Source: Capsicum annuum
Lineage: Eukaryota; Streptophyta; Magnoliopsida; Solanales; Solanaceae
NCBI RefSeq assembly: GCF_002878395.1
Contig: NW_025826022.1
Location: 453,832-517,831 of the forward strand
Reading direction: 5' to 3'
Length of the DNA: 64,000 nucleotides
Below the pieces are notes generated by a model. It saw nothing but the letters and a program-made list of their open reading frames with translations, had not been told where the DNA came from and ran no database searches. Both the position numbers and the translations under genes were made by a program. Positions 11,840-23,744 of this stretch are shown piece after piece; positions within the stretch are counted from its first letter, which is position 1; each line of letters starts with the position of its first letter.

Positions 11840-12640
11840 ATCTTATCACACACAAAGCAACCTTTCTGGCCAAACTCTACCGGAGAAAGTATAACTGGTC
11901 TGAACGGCCACCTTGAACTGTTGAACCCAAAGATCATCCACCTAAACTCTGTAAGGCCGCCTGCACTGGCCTACCCTGATATGTACGAGAACCTCAAAAA
12001 ACTCTACCATAGGGAGACTGACCTTTAAACTCACTAAGATGATGCACTTTCATGGTGCCACTCTAAGATATTCAAAGAATACCCTTTGTCATTTTAGCTT
12101 GATCCATAATACACTGACAAAAATCCCCAAGCACATCCATTTGAGATGTAGCCAACTGAAGGAAGACATTTACACCCTTCACAAACTTCCAAATCTTCTT
12201 AAACTCTGTGGCAATGCTATCAAAAGAATATTTGGACAGGGCATGGAATCGTGCCTCATATTCAATAACTATCATGGATCCCTGCTCCAAATAATCAAAC
12301 TCTTCCCATGCACGACCTGCCAAACTGAAAGGCACAAATCTCTCTAGAAAGCCTTAACAAAATAATCCTAAATTATCTCGAGAGAATCATGTGGTCTAGA
12401 TATAACAAGCGACCTCTACCAATCTTTCATCGCATCTCTTAACTGATAAGATATAGTATAAGACACAACATCCATACAGAAAGAGTAAAACACAACTCAA
12501 AACACAAGGTATGAAAAAAATTTGCATCATAAAGGACAAAATGAGAGAAGTTTCCTGAAGACGTCTTATAGCCACTCAAAGATAGATACAGATGTCTACA
12601 TATCGATCTGCGAGACTTTATTAGATATCTCATTCTTGTA
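11840..12640 (-). pseudogene. gag of left Tekay unit, broken
   Basis: Gag forms the virus-like particle. The open stretch 12072-12335 encodes MPFSLAGRAWEEFDYLEQGS then EYEARFHALSKYSFDS, the core of the retrotransposon gag domain. The zinc knuckle near 11846-11875 reads CFVCDKIGYLDK: the CX2C pair is intact, but the histidine of the usual CX2CX4HX4C pattern is tyrosine and the last cysteine is lost. The N-terminal part (about 12350-12640) has stops. Confidence 0.7.
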
Positions 12641-12664
12641 CCAGTAAGACCAATGAACCTGGAT

Positions 12665-12676
12665 ACTCTGATACCA
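12665..12676 (-). promoter_or_regulatory. Primer binding site, left Tekay unit
   Basis: Minus-strand TGGTATCAGAGT, matching 11 of 12 bases of the initiator tRNA-Met complement TGGTATCAGAGC, three bases inside the middle LTR edge at 12680. Confidence 0.8.
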
Positions 12677-12679
12677 ATT

Positions 12680-15553
12680 TACGATGGCCCAAAAATAAGG
12701 GTCATGATGACACTTATTGCGGCGTACCTTAAAAAGTAAGCCTATCACCCAAACTGATACAAAAAAATAAAAAGATAGAAATACCCCAAAGTAAGGTTTC
12801 TAGAATGAAGCAGAATCATACAAGTAATCATAACAATACGGAATGAACTTATCCAAAATACCAATCATGCCCAAAACTAGGTGTCAATAGTGTAAGAACT
12901 AATAATACAGTAGAGGAGTCAAATACATTAGAAAAATAGCCACAAAAGAATAATATCTGTCTCTGAATACTAATAAAAACATAAATACTATAGAAAGATA
13001 GAGGTGAACTTTGGATACATAAATGTCTAACTGCTACCTTGGAAGCTCTACTAATCGTCCGAGTTAAGTAAGATGAGGCGCACTCGAGCTAGGACCGGCA
13101 TCGAGAGGGCACAGTAGGTATGAGAACAGACCACTTGTACTCAGTAGATATCATAGACTGACCAAGCAAATTAGTATATAAAGTATATAAAATATACACT
13201 AAGGGCACGTCACTGGTAATAAAAAAATATCCCACAATGGTAGCCCATACCGCTTGCATTAACAGTTCTAATATATCACATATATTGCAACATCACACCA
13301 AGATAAAACACAAGTACGCATTATAACACATATAAGTAGAATAAGAGGGAACATGCATGTACAAGAATATCAAACACATGTAAAAAAAAATAAGATAATT
13401 ACATAGATAGAAAGTCAATATGGCAATACAACATAATATAAACAAAATAAAGTAAGTTCAATGTATATGATGATGATGATGATGATGATAATGATGCATG
13501 AGGTCATTTCACAACCTACAAGATCACCGCACAATCCCCGTTTATACCTATAGAGGAAAGCCTCCCAATGCAGGATCCATAAGGGGTTCATCAACCTGTA
13601 TAAAATTCACATATCTCATATCATCTTTTTGGCACATCCCTCAAAAAGGGTTTTATAAGGTTCTACAATATCACCTCCCGAGCACATCCCTCGAGAAGGG
13701 TTTTTTAAAAAGGTGTTGTCAGTGTTACTCAGATATTTCCATGGTGGTACCAATATTTCATGAATGAGTATCATATAAGGATGTAATGCTCACTACCAAT
13801 CAAAATGAGTATTTCCACAACCAACCACATGATATATTTTCACAAACAACCACAATGATATATTTCTTCAACCACATGAGCCAATATCCACTCATTATTT
13901 TCGTTTTATCCATGAACTTTCACATGTCTCATATGCCAATAAAGTATGAATATTATAAAAATACACCAATGGTACCATATTAAGCATTTTAATAACATAA
14001 AATAATCATTCACATGTATTTAAGACTATCAATATCACATAGGACCCACACATGTCACAAATATCTCAATTTCGATAATTACATCACATATAGGCCTCCA
14101 CACAGGCACAATGCAAAGAAAGCCATTTTTTATCATTAGTTCCCACCCTTAACATTTATTTTGTACCATTATTTACTACCCAGCCTATTATGAAAGAGTT
14201 AAGCCATAACCCACCTAGAATGTCGAAACTGATCCGCTACACTTCGAACCCACAACTTTACTTTCTATGAATGATTTTAAACTCTATTAAAAATATCAAA
14301 TATGGAATCTACGCATCAAAACAAAACCAACAACACCCATATTGACTATTTTTAATTCAGGGTCAAAATGGATCCCCGAAATGGGTTTTCAAAAAAGAAG
14401 GGTAAAATCATAACTTTACTTCAAAAATGTATTTCCCATATTTTTAGGAACCTACAACTGAAAATCCAAGTCAAATCGAGTCCAAAATGAGGATCAAATT
14501 GAAGAAAAAACATTTTTAAGCTTTATCGAATAAATTTTTTTAAAATCCGAGTTAAAATCAAGAATCAAAGTTATTTTGAAGGTTAAATTGATGAAAACTA
14601 GTAAATAAGATAAAAACATTATTCAAGTAAAAAGGAGTGAAATTGGAGTTTAAAATCAAGCCTAAATTTTTTTTAAATTTTTGAGAAGACTAAGAAAATG
14701 GTGAATTCTTACCTTAAATCCAAAGAGAATCAAGAAATAGATGTTAATCTAACTTCCCAAGTTCCCATGAGCTTCACTTTTAAGCTCCCAAACTATTTTA
14801 GGGATTAACTCTTAAGAGGCAAGGTGAAAGAATGGACAAAAGGGGTAAAAAGTTGTTATATATTACATAAAAATCTGCACTATATCAGATATTTCTAAGT
14901 CCAAACGGACTTCAACGAGGTGCTCGGAATTCGTTTAAAGTTTGATATATGCAAACAAACTATATATCCGAACTAAATTCAATGCTCCGGACTCAATGGA
15001 GATACCATATTTTCAAAAAAATATCGTTTTCATCGAGTTGACCCCCTAAATCCAAAATCACAATTTTCTAAATCGAGGGTCAAAATGAGATTTAAAAGAC
15101 GTAAAATCACACCAAATATGTTACCACCCAAAAATTAACTTTTCAAATCTGCTAGCGAAGTCAGATTTTCCATTCGAGGTCCTTTTGACCAAATGTGGGT
15201 CCCGCATCCATATTTTCAATTTTCCAAACTTTTCGACCAAGAGTTCGAAATGAGCTCAGATGCACGGGGACCTGAACCAAAGGTCTACTAAGACTAAAAT
15301 CGAAATTCCAAAGCTTCTGGAGCAGTCCATTTAGCCATTCATCGCACGGATAAAATGACATCCACAAAAGTTCAAAATAAGTTTCTTAAAGCCATAAAAA
15401 ACCACAATATCTCATAAATGGTACCAAAATGCATCAAAAACTATGTCAATCACCCGACACCCCAGAATTACCATAATATAACTATGGGGAGGTAAAACAG
15501 CCAAATTACACAATCACAAATTACACATATTTCATCAAAAGCGGGTTGTTACA
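12680..15553 (-). mobile_element. Array LTR 2 (shared middle LTR)
   Basis: 2874 bases. On the minus strand it starts TGTAACAACCCGC and ends ATCGTA, where the terminal CA has mutated. It contains the expanded trinucleotide run (ATG)n at 13467-13492, tandem 'GATATATTT...CACAACCACA' subrepeats at 13805-13885, paired 'GCACATCCCTC' subrepeats at 13634 and 13681, and a TATA-like box near 14855. It carries a primer site on its left and a polypurine-type context on its right, so it is both a 5' and a 3' LTR. Confidence 0.88.
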
Positions 15554-15789
15554 TCATCTGCCACTAAAAATCTTAGTCATCTTCGAACTAAGGCAAAGAA
15601 ATACCTGAATAAACCAAGAGCTAGGGATAAGAACTACGTATATCAGACTCGACCACCCAAGTAGCCTCATCTACTGGTCGATGTCACCACTAGACCTTAA
15701 TCAAAGGGATCACTCTAGATCGTAACCGCCGAACATCCCTAGCCAATATGGAGACCGGTTTCTTAACAAAAGACAACCGCTCATCTAAC

Positions 15790-16960
15790 TAAACTAAATC
15801 TTAATAAATAACACGAGACTCATCTGGTATATAACAACAAAGCATAGAAACATAAAAAATTGGATGAACAACGGATAGATCAAAGGGAAAAGCCAACTCA
15901 TTAGCCGTATCACCAACAGTCTGAAGAATCTCAAATGGAACAATATACTTAGGGGTAAGCTTGCCCCGCTTCCCAAACCTCATCACACCTTTCATGGGTG
16001 AAACTAAAAGGAAAACACAATCACCAACACCACATCTCAAGGAACAAAGTCTACAATCAATATAACACTTCTGCCTACTCTGAACCGTTTTATGTCTAAC
16101 CTGAATGACCCAGACTCTATCTAAAGACTCATAAAGCAAGTCTGTACCTCGAGGTCTCACCGATAAAACATCAAATTAACCTACTGGGGAGCGACAACAC
16201 CTACCATACAATTCCTTAAAAGGAGCTATGTTGATACTGGAATAGTAGATCTTATTATATGCAAACTCAGCTAAAGCCAAATACTACTCCCACTAGCTAC
16301 CAAAATCTATCACGTATGCGCGGAGTATATCTTTCAAAATATGGGTAGTCCGCTTTGACTGGCCAATAGTCTGGGGGTGAAACGTTGTGCTAAGATCAAC
16401 TCGAGAACCCAACTTATCCAGAAAATTCTTCCAAAAGTGAGATGTGCACACAGAACTTCAATATAAAATAATGGACAACGACATACCATGAAGATGCACA
16501 ATCTCATAAATATAGATACGGGACAATCTCTCAACACTGAATGAGACCTAAATCAGAATAAATAAGATTACTTGGCCAATCGATCCATGATGACCTAAAT
16601 ACTATCAGAGCTACGAGATGTATGAGGCAAACCAGTCACAAAATCTATGGTGATCCCTTCCTACTACCACTCAGGAATGGGTAACCTCTGAAGCAACACT
16701 TCAGGCCTCATATGCTCTATCTTCACCGGCTGACAACATAGGCAACGTAATATAAAATCCTCTACATCTCTTCTCATACCACCCCACCAGTAATGCTGCC
16801 TCAAATTATGATACATCTTAGTCACACCCGAATAGATAAAATATCTGAAACAATAGGCCTCCTCCAAGATCAACCTAATCCACTCACCCACTCTCAGCAT
16901 ACAAACTCAACCTCCAATCCGCAAAACTCCATCTAAATTAAGTGAGGCTTCCTTAGCCTC
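15790..16960 (-). pseudogene. Integrase and C-terminal region of right Tekay unit, broken
   Basis: Minus-strand 16664-16900 encodes the H2C2 zinc-binding domain: the segment MYHNLRQHYWWGGMRRDVED followed by CLCCQPVK, the expected H-x-W and paired-cysteine pattern. The catalytic core is frame-broken (16170-16640; 16334-16537 retains part). At 15801-16160 the open stretch includes GDCVFLLVSPMKGVMRFGKR and IVPFEILQTVGDTANELAFP, the Del/Tekay C-terminal signature. Stops and shifts make it nonfunctional. Confidence 0.75.
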
Positions 16961-17129
16961 CCCACTTAATATTTTATCTCAAATTAACCTCAATCCAGCA
17001 TCATCAAACTGATGATCTTAAATCTGCTCCATCAGAGAAGATCTAGCCTACACAAATACCAAAACATGCCAGGTGTCAAAATATCAAGCTTAACCATCTG
17101 GTTAGCAAAAGACTGAACCTCTAAGGCTA

Positions 17130-18440
17130 AAAGCCTCACCTAGATCAAAGATGTGCTAAGCTACCCATACTAGTCGACTTCCAGCTCAAGGCATCCACAA
17201 CCATAGTAGCCTTACCCAGATGATAGAGAATGGTCAAGCCATAATCCTTAAGTAAATCAAGCCAACAACCCTACCTCATATTAATCTCTTACTGGATGAA
17301 GAAGTACTGAAGGCTACGATGATCTGAGAAGATCTCACAATGAATTCCATACAAATAGTGCCTCCACAATTTCAAGGAAAACACAACTACGTATAACTCC
17401 AAATTATAGGTAGGATAATTCCTCTCATGAGGCTTCAACTAATGAGATACATAAGCAATCACTTTACCCTTCTGCATCAACACAACACCTAACCCAATAC
17501 CTAAAGCATCACCAAAGATGGTAAAGATTATGCCCTCCTTGGGTAAAGACAAAATAGGAGTTGAAGTCAACAAATCCTTGAGCTTTTGAAAGCTCACCTC
17601 ACAAGTATCGAACCACTAAAACTGAATCTTCTTCTAAGTTAACTTGGTCAATGGAACTGCAATGGATTAAAAATACTGCAATGGATTAAAAATACTCAAC
17701 AAAATGTCGATAATAACCTACTAAACGAACAAGACTCTGAATCCCGATAGGTGAAGTAAGTCTAGCCCAATTAAAAACTGCTATAAGCTTGGCTAGATCA
17801 ACTATAATACTTTCCTTAGTCACCACATAACCCAAGAAAAAAATAGACTCTAACCAAAACTCGCACTTAGACAACATCACATACAACTTCTCATCCCTCA
17901 ATCTCTGAAGCACAATCCACAAATGCTTTTCATGCTCGGCCTCACTTTTGCAAATCTATAATACAATAACAAGGGAGTCAAAATACAATCGAAACACCCA
18001 GTTCATCAAATCTATGAATGTGGTAGGGCATTGGTCAACCTAAAGGACATGACCAAGAACTCATAATAACCATATCGAGTCCAAAAAATTATCTAAAAAA
18101 ATATTTGATGCTCTAATCCTCAACTGGTGATAAATGGACCTTAAATCAATCTTTAGAAATACTAAAACACCCTGTACATGATCAAATAAGTCATCAATAT
18201 AGGAAAGAGGACACTTATTCTTAACTGTCACCTTATTCAACTACCGATAATCAATACATATATGCATAGACCTATCCTTCTTATTTACAAAAAAGACAGT
18301 TACACCCCAAGGAGATACACTAAGTCAGATAAACCATTATCCAACAACTCCTGCAATTGATCCTTTAATTCTTTCAACTTGGTTGGGACCATCCTATAAG
18401 GAGGAATAGAAATAGGCTTGGTGCCCAAATCAACATCAAT
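17130..18440 (-). pseudogene. Reverse transcriptase and RNase H of right Tekay unit, broken
   Basis: Minus-strand 17686-17922 encodes [20 protein letters not shown] then FFLGYVV and LVGYYRHFVEYF, the RT thumb and connection. The palm (17940-18310) is disrupted, with YRLLNR-type and DDLFD-type blocks only in pieces. Around 17161-17330 the translation contains YGLTILYHLGKATMVVDALS, the C-terminal block of Ty3-type RNase H. A 20-base segment, 'GCAATGGATTAAAAATACT' plus one base, is repeated at about 17660-17698, a small local duplication. Confidence 0.75.
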
Positions 18441-18455
18441 GGTAAAATTAATATC

Positions 18456-18956
18456 TCAATCCAGAGGCATACTAGGGAAGTTCGTAGGGAACACATCCAT
18501 AATCTTACGAATAATACGGACATAATCTAAGGAAGGAGGTAAAACAACACTAGTATCACAAATATGAGCCAAATAAGATAAACATCCCCTCTCAACCAAT
18601 TTATGAGCCTGAATATAAGATATAATGCTCTCAGGACTCGAATGAAGTCCACCCTTCCAAGCTATCCTTGGCATACACCGCGAAGCTAAAGTCACGATCT
18701 TGACATAACAATCTAGGACAACATGATAAAGAGTCAACCAATCTATACCCAAAATAACATCAAAATCAACCATATCTAACAGAAGCAAGTCTGCCAACAT
18801 CTCATCCCCAAAAAAAGTCACAACACAAGATCGATCTGCCTGATCCACCACTAAAGAATCACCTAATGGAGTAGATATACAAATATGCATGTCAAAAGGC
18901 TCACCAACAAAATCAAAACTCAAAGAAAAATATGTAAACACATAGGAAAAAGTCAA
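18456..18956 (-). pseudogene. Aspartic protease region of right Tekay unit
   Basis: A 166-codon open stretch. Residues about 65-80 read DFDVILGIDWLTLYHVVLDC, the block after the active site in Del/Tekay proteases. It continues to the GCLSYLA segment and to a D-FP---PSMPLD end that joins the protease to RT in this family. The upstream active-site loop lies beyond a stop near 18960. It is one of the longest open stretches of the array but is still only part of a polyprotein. Confidence 0.75.
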
Positions 18957-19189
18957 TCAGGGATAAAATAACACAAATATAGGTTTGAAAAAATGGGGAT
19001 GATACATGTGATCACAGCATCAGACGTCTCCGTGTTTGGCCTAGCAAGTATAGCATAGCACTGACCACAACACTAACTAGTTGAATAGCCCTATGACCAC
19101 CACCATGGACTTTACTTTCTTTACCCATCGCACCTCTGGTAGAACCTCTACCTCTCATAACTGTAATAGGAGTAACTCTAATCACATAC

Positions 19190-19800
19190 TAGGACAGTCT
19201 TTGTCCAAATGGCCAACCTCATCACACACAAATAAACCTATACGACCCAACTACATTGGAGAAGGTATATAGGGCCCGAATAACCACCCTAAACTTCTAA
19301 ACCCAAATATCAACCACCTAAACTTTATAAGGCTTCCTGCATTGGCCTACCCTGATACCCATGAGAACCTCTAAAATCTCTACCACGGGGAGACTATCCT
19401 CTGAACTCACTAAAATAATGCACCTTCTTGGTGCCACCCTGTGATACTCAAAGAATACCCTCTTTTATCTTAGTATGATCTATAATACTCTAAAAAAAAA
19501 AAACCAAGAACAACCATATAAGGTGTATCCAACTGAAGGGAGACATCAAAACCCTTCACAAACTTTTGAATTTTCTCAGACTCGGTGGAAATGCTATTAT
19601 AGAAATATCTAAACAGGGCATGGAAGTGTGCCTCATATTCAACAACTATTACAGATCCCTCCTCCAAATGATCAAACTCGTTCCACATACGATCTCTCAA
19701 ACTAAAAGGCATAAATCTCTCTAGGAAAGCCTCGACAAACAAATATAAAGTTATCTTGGGAGAATCACAGCGTCTATAACTACAAGCGACCTCCACCAAT
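19190..19800 (-). pseudogene. gag of right Tekay unit, broken
   Basis: Open stretch 19470-19799 carries the retrotransposon gag core: AFLERFMPFSLRDRMWNEFD and VVEYEAHFHALFRYF. The zinc knuckle near 19200-19245 reads LFVCDEVGHLDKDCP: histidine and the last two cysteines are kept, but the first cysteine of CX2CX4HX4C is leucine. The two gag copies in the array have lost different knuckle residues, so they decayed independently after duplication. Confidence 0.7.
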
Positions 19801-20041
19801 CTTTAGCCCCATCTCTCAATTGATAAGATATAGTATAAGCCACAACATGCATACAGAAAGAGTGAAATACAACACAAAACACAAGGTATAAAAAACTTTG
19901 CACAATAAAATATAAAATGATGGAAGTTTCCTAAGGACGTCCTATAGCCTCTCGAAGATAGATACGGACATTTATATATCGATCTGTGAGACTCTATTAG
20001 ACATTTCATTCTTACATCATTGAGACTAATGAAACCTGGCT

Positions 20042-20053
20042 GCTTTGATACCA
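20042..20053 (-). promoter_or_regulatory. Primer binding site, right Tekay unit
   Basis: Minus-strand TGGTATCAAAGC, 11 of 12 bases matching the initiator tRNA-Met complement, three bases inside LTR 3. Confidence 0.82.
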
Positions 20054-20056
20054 ATT

Positions 20057-22917
20057 TGTCATGACCCAAAAACAACTGTCATATTGGCACTTATCGTGGG
20101 GTACCTTAACAAGTAAGCCTATCATCTAAACTGATATAAAAAAGAAAAAGACAAAAATACCCCAAGTTAAGGCTTTTAGAAAAAAGTCAAACCATTCAAA
20201 TAATCATACCAATGCGGAAAGAAATTATCCAAAATATCAACCATGCCCAAAACCAGGTGTCAATAGCATAAGAACTACTAATACAATCGAGGAGTCAAAC
20301 ACATTAGAAAAATAATCAAAAAGGAATAATATTTGTCTCCGAATACTAATAAAGACATAACTACTATAGAAAGATAGAGGTGAACTCCTGAAATATGAAT
20401 GTCCAGCTGCTACCTTAGAAGCTCCAACAATTGCCTGAGTCAAGCAAGTAAGGCGCACTCAAGCTAGGACCTACACCGAAAGAGCGCAGTAGGCATGAGT
20501 ACGACCCACTTGTACTCAGTAGTTGTCATAGGCCTACCTAGAAAAGTAGTAAATAAAGCATACAAAATATACACAAAGGGCACGTCACCTACAATAAAAA
20601 AATATTCCAGAACAATAGCCCATTCTGCTTCCACAAATAATTCTAATATATCACATATATTGCAACATCGTACCATGATAAAACATAAGTATGTATTATA
20701 TGACATATAAGTAGAACAAGGGGGAATATGCATATATAAGATCATCAAATACAAGTAAAAAAGAAGATAAGACAATTACATAGATGGCAAGTCAATATGG
20801 CAATACAACACAATATATACACAATAAAGTAAGCTCAATATATATGACGATGATGATGATGCATGAGGTCTTCATGCAACCTTCAGGATTGTTTCATAAT
20901 CCTCGTATACACCTATGGTGCCAAGCCTCCCAACGCAGGACCCATGGGGATTCATCAACCCATATTCAATCTATATATTTCATATCTCCTTTTTGAAACA
21001 TCCCTCAAAAAGGATTTTTTAGGTGTAAAATATCTTCTCTATGGCACATCCCTCGGGGAGGATTTTTAAAAAGGTGTTGTCAGTGTTATGCAAGTGTCGA
21101 GACGGTGGTACCAATGTTTCATAAATGAGTATGATATGAGGATGTAGTGCTCACTACCAATCATAATGAGTATTTCCATAATCAATCACATGATATATTT
21201 TCACAACCAACCGCAATGATACATTTTCACAACCACGTGAGCCAATATTCACTCATTATTTTCGTTTTATCCATGAACTTCCACATGTCTCATAAGACAA
21301 TAACGTATGAATATAATCACAATACACCAATAGTACCACATTAAGCATTTTACAACAGAAACTAATTATTCACATGTATTCAAGGTGGTCAGTATCACAT
21401 AGGACCCCACAAGGTCTCACATATCACGTAATATCTAATTTCGACAATTATATCACATATAGGCCCCCACACGGGTACAACACATAGATAGCCAATTTTC
21501 ATGATTAGTTTTCACTATTAACATGCATTTTGTACTATTATTTACTACTCAGCCCAATCTAAAAGATTAAGTCATAACCTACCACGAATGCCAAAATCGG
21601 TCCGCTACACTTCGAACCTACGATCTTACTTTTCACGAACGATTTCGAACTCCACTAAAAATATAAAATAAGGAATCTATGCATCCAAAAAAAACCAACA
21701 ACACCCATATTGACAACTTTCTGTTCGGGATCAAAACGGACCCCCCGAAACGAGTTTCCAAAAAAAAGGACAAAATCGTAACTTTACTTCAAAAATGTGT
21801 TTTTCGTATTTTTAGAATCCTACAGCTGAAAACCCAAGTCAAAACTAAGGTTCAAATCAAAGAAAACTATTTTTAAACTTTACCAAGTAAAAAACTTTGA
21901 AATCCATGTTAAAAGCAAGAATCAGAGTTATTTTGAAGGTTATATTCATTAAAAACTAGTAATTATAAGATAAAAATATTATTTACGTGAAAATGAGTGA
22001 AATTAGGATTTAAAATCAAACCCTAATATTTTTGGGGTTTTAAGAAATTAATCAAGAATTACTAAGAAAAGGGTGAATTTTACCTTAAATCCATAAGAGA
22101 ATCAAGAAATAGATGTTAATCTAGCTTCTCAAGCTACTACAAGCTTCACTTTTAAGCTCCCACACTATTTTAGGGTTTAACTAGTGAAAGAATAGATAAA
22201 ATAGGTCAAAAAGGGATAAAAAGCTGCTATATATTGCCAAAAAAACTGCACTATAGCAGATTTTTCTAAGTCCAAATAGACTTCGACGGGATGTCCAAAA
22301 TTGGTTTGGAGTCCGATATATGCAAACAAACTATGTATCCACACTAAATTAGACGCTTTGAGCTCAATGGAGATATCAAATTTTTTTAAAAATATTATTT
22401 TCATAGAGTTAACCCCCGAAACTCGAAATCATAATTTTCCCTAAAGAGGGTTGAAATGAGATTTAAAAGCCGTAAAATCACACCAAATATATTACCACCC
22501 TAAAATCAATGTTCTGGATCTGATGGGGAAGTCGGATTTTCGATCCGAGGTCATTTAGGCTAAATGTGAATTCCACACTCATATTTTTAATTTTTCAACT
22601 TTCTGACCTATTAGTTGAAATGAGCTCGGGTGCACCAAAATCCAAACCAAAGGTCTATCAAGCCTAAAATCAATATTGTGGAGCTGCTGGCACAGTCCAT
22701 TCAATCATCCATCACACGGATGAAAAGATATTCACATAAGTCCAAAACAAGGCTCTCGAAGCCATCAAAAATCACAATATCGCATAAGTGGTACCAAAAT
22801 GCATCGGGAACTATGCCAATCACCCCCACACCCTAAAAATACCATAATGCAATTACGGATAGGGTAAAAAAGTCAAATCACAAATTACACATATTTCATC
22901 AAAGACATGTCGTGTCA
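20057..22917 (-). mobile_element. Array LTR 3 (5' LTR of right unit)
   Basis: 2861 bases, starting TGACACGACATG and ending GGGTCATGACA on the minus strand, with both terminal dinucleotides TG/CA kept. TATA-like ATATATAG near 22228 on the minus strand, followed by the leader-like stretch shared with LTR 1 and LTR 2. ORFs at 20495 and 21147 have partial counterparts at 5767 and 13786 but carry no known domain, and are explained by shared LTR sequence. Confidence 0.88.
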
Positions 22918-22922
22918 ATTCA
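22918..22922. repeat. Target-site duplication of the three-LTR array, right copy
   Basis: ATTCA immediately after the LTR 3 edge, identical to 5333-5337. Confidence 0.85.
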
Positions 22923-23070
22923 CCTATCATCTGATCCATTAGTCATATGTGCATTTATTGTCAGTCTACAGTTTGATATTAACAAAATTTATTGTTGTGA
23001 AATAATTGAGTTAAGAGCACAACTTCCAGATTATGTAATTAAAGTTATTTATCTTGATAATATTGATTAA
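22918..23070 (+). pseudogene. Copia integrase relic, right part
   Basis: Continues the copia integrase broken at 5337. Plus-strand frame: DPLVICAFIVSL corresponds to the start of the integrase core, and LRAQLPDYVIKVIYLDNI to the family block around the second catalytic aspartate (LRAQFPD--IK-IRLDNAGEF). A stop follows directly, and the remainder of integrase, RT and RNase H is absent. The frame continues from the left part across the ATTCA site, which supports the reconstruction of a single interrupted gene. Confidence 0.6.
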
Positions 23071-23740
23071 TATTTGCTGGTTTAGTGTTAAATATCTAAA
23101 ATAAACAATTGTATTATTGCTTACGAGAATGAAGCTTCATGTTTTGATAGGAACACGCCACATGAAGCTTGAAATAAGAAATGGCCAAAATATTTCAGTT
23201 ACAAGACAAATTATGTCATCTATGTAATCAGCTTGAAATAAAAACTGAGGCGAATTAATTATCAATTAATTAATAAAGCTTTTTGACACTGACGAAGTGA
23301 AATATTTATACGTAAGAAATAGCTTCTATAAAACTCATAACAATTTAAATATAAAATACTCTGAAGTGTCAAAATATGATTAAAAATAGGCATAATTAAT
23401 ACTTACTTGTCTATTGAAACATGTGTTTCACGTTTATTCCATTATTGCAATATATTTTTAAAAAAATTATTAACAACTGAACTAAGAGCAAAATCATAAA
23501 TTAAATCATAGACTAATTTTAAGATAAAAGTGTATGTTATTTATACTAGATACAATGAAAATCCATAAATCCTTCTATTCCCGTTAATATTAATCAAATC
23601 TCATACACCGTATATTTGACCAAATATTCTCATACCAATTACAATCAATTGACAATATCATCCACAATCAACAAACGTATCTATCTATTAGATAATAGTA
23701 ATCCTATACGAAACAAATTAAAGATTAAAAAAAATACTTG
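23071..23740. other. AT-rich sequence without recognised gene
   Basis: No domain on either strand. An 11-base inverted pair, AAGCTTCATGT and ACATGAAGCTT, lies at about 23131-23175. Otherwise ordinary AT-rich spacer between the copia relic and the ankyrin-like exon. Confidence 0.5.
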
Positions 23741-23744
23741 CTTT

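Larger units (their letters stand above)
8212..12679 (-). mobile_element. Internal region of left Tekay unit
   Basis: 4468 bases between LTR 1 and LTR 2. Minus-strand order from the right: primer site, leader, gag, zinc knuckle, protease, RT, RNase H, integrase, C-terminal region. At the left edge a degenerate purine-rich stretch (GCGGTGGATAAT on the minus strand, about 8212-8223) precedes LTR 1. Every domain can be located but all carry stops and frame changes. Confidence 0.85.
15554..20056 (-). mobile_element. Internal region of right Tekay unit
   Basis: 4503 bases, co-linear with 8212-12679 along its whole length and slightly better preserved: protease, integrase zinc domain and the C-terminal region each retain an open stretch. 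The two internal regions are both close to complete, so the array is a duplication of a whole element rather than of a fragment. Confidence 0.85.
5338..22917 (-). mobile_element. Compound Tekay/Del-type Ty3-gypsy array: LTR-internal-LTR-internal-LTR
   Basis: Three co-oriented LTRs (5338-8211, 12680-15553, 20057-22917) enclose two full-length but degraded internal regions (8212-12679 and 15554-20056) read on the minus strand as gag, protease, RT, RNase H, integrase. Initiator tRNA-Met primer sites lie at 12665-12676 and 20042-20053. The outer edges carry one shared 5-bp duplication, ATTCA, so the array occupies a single integration site. The middle LTR serves as 3' LTR of the right unit and 5' LTR of the left unit. 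Unequal recombination between LTRs of one original insertion would give this. All ORFs are interrupted. Tekay/Del assignment rests on the MRFGKRGKL-IGPFEIL segment and on the protease region. Confidence 0.88.
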
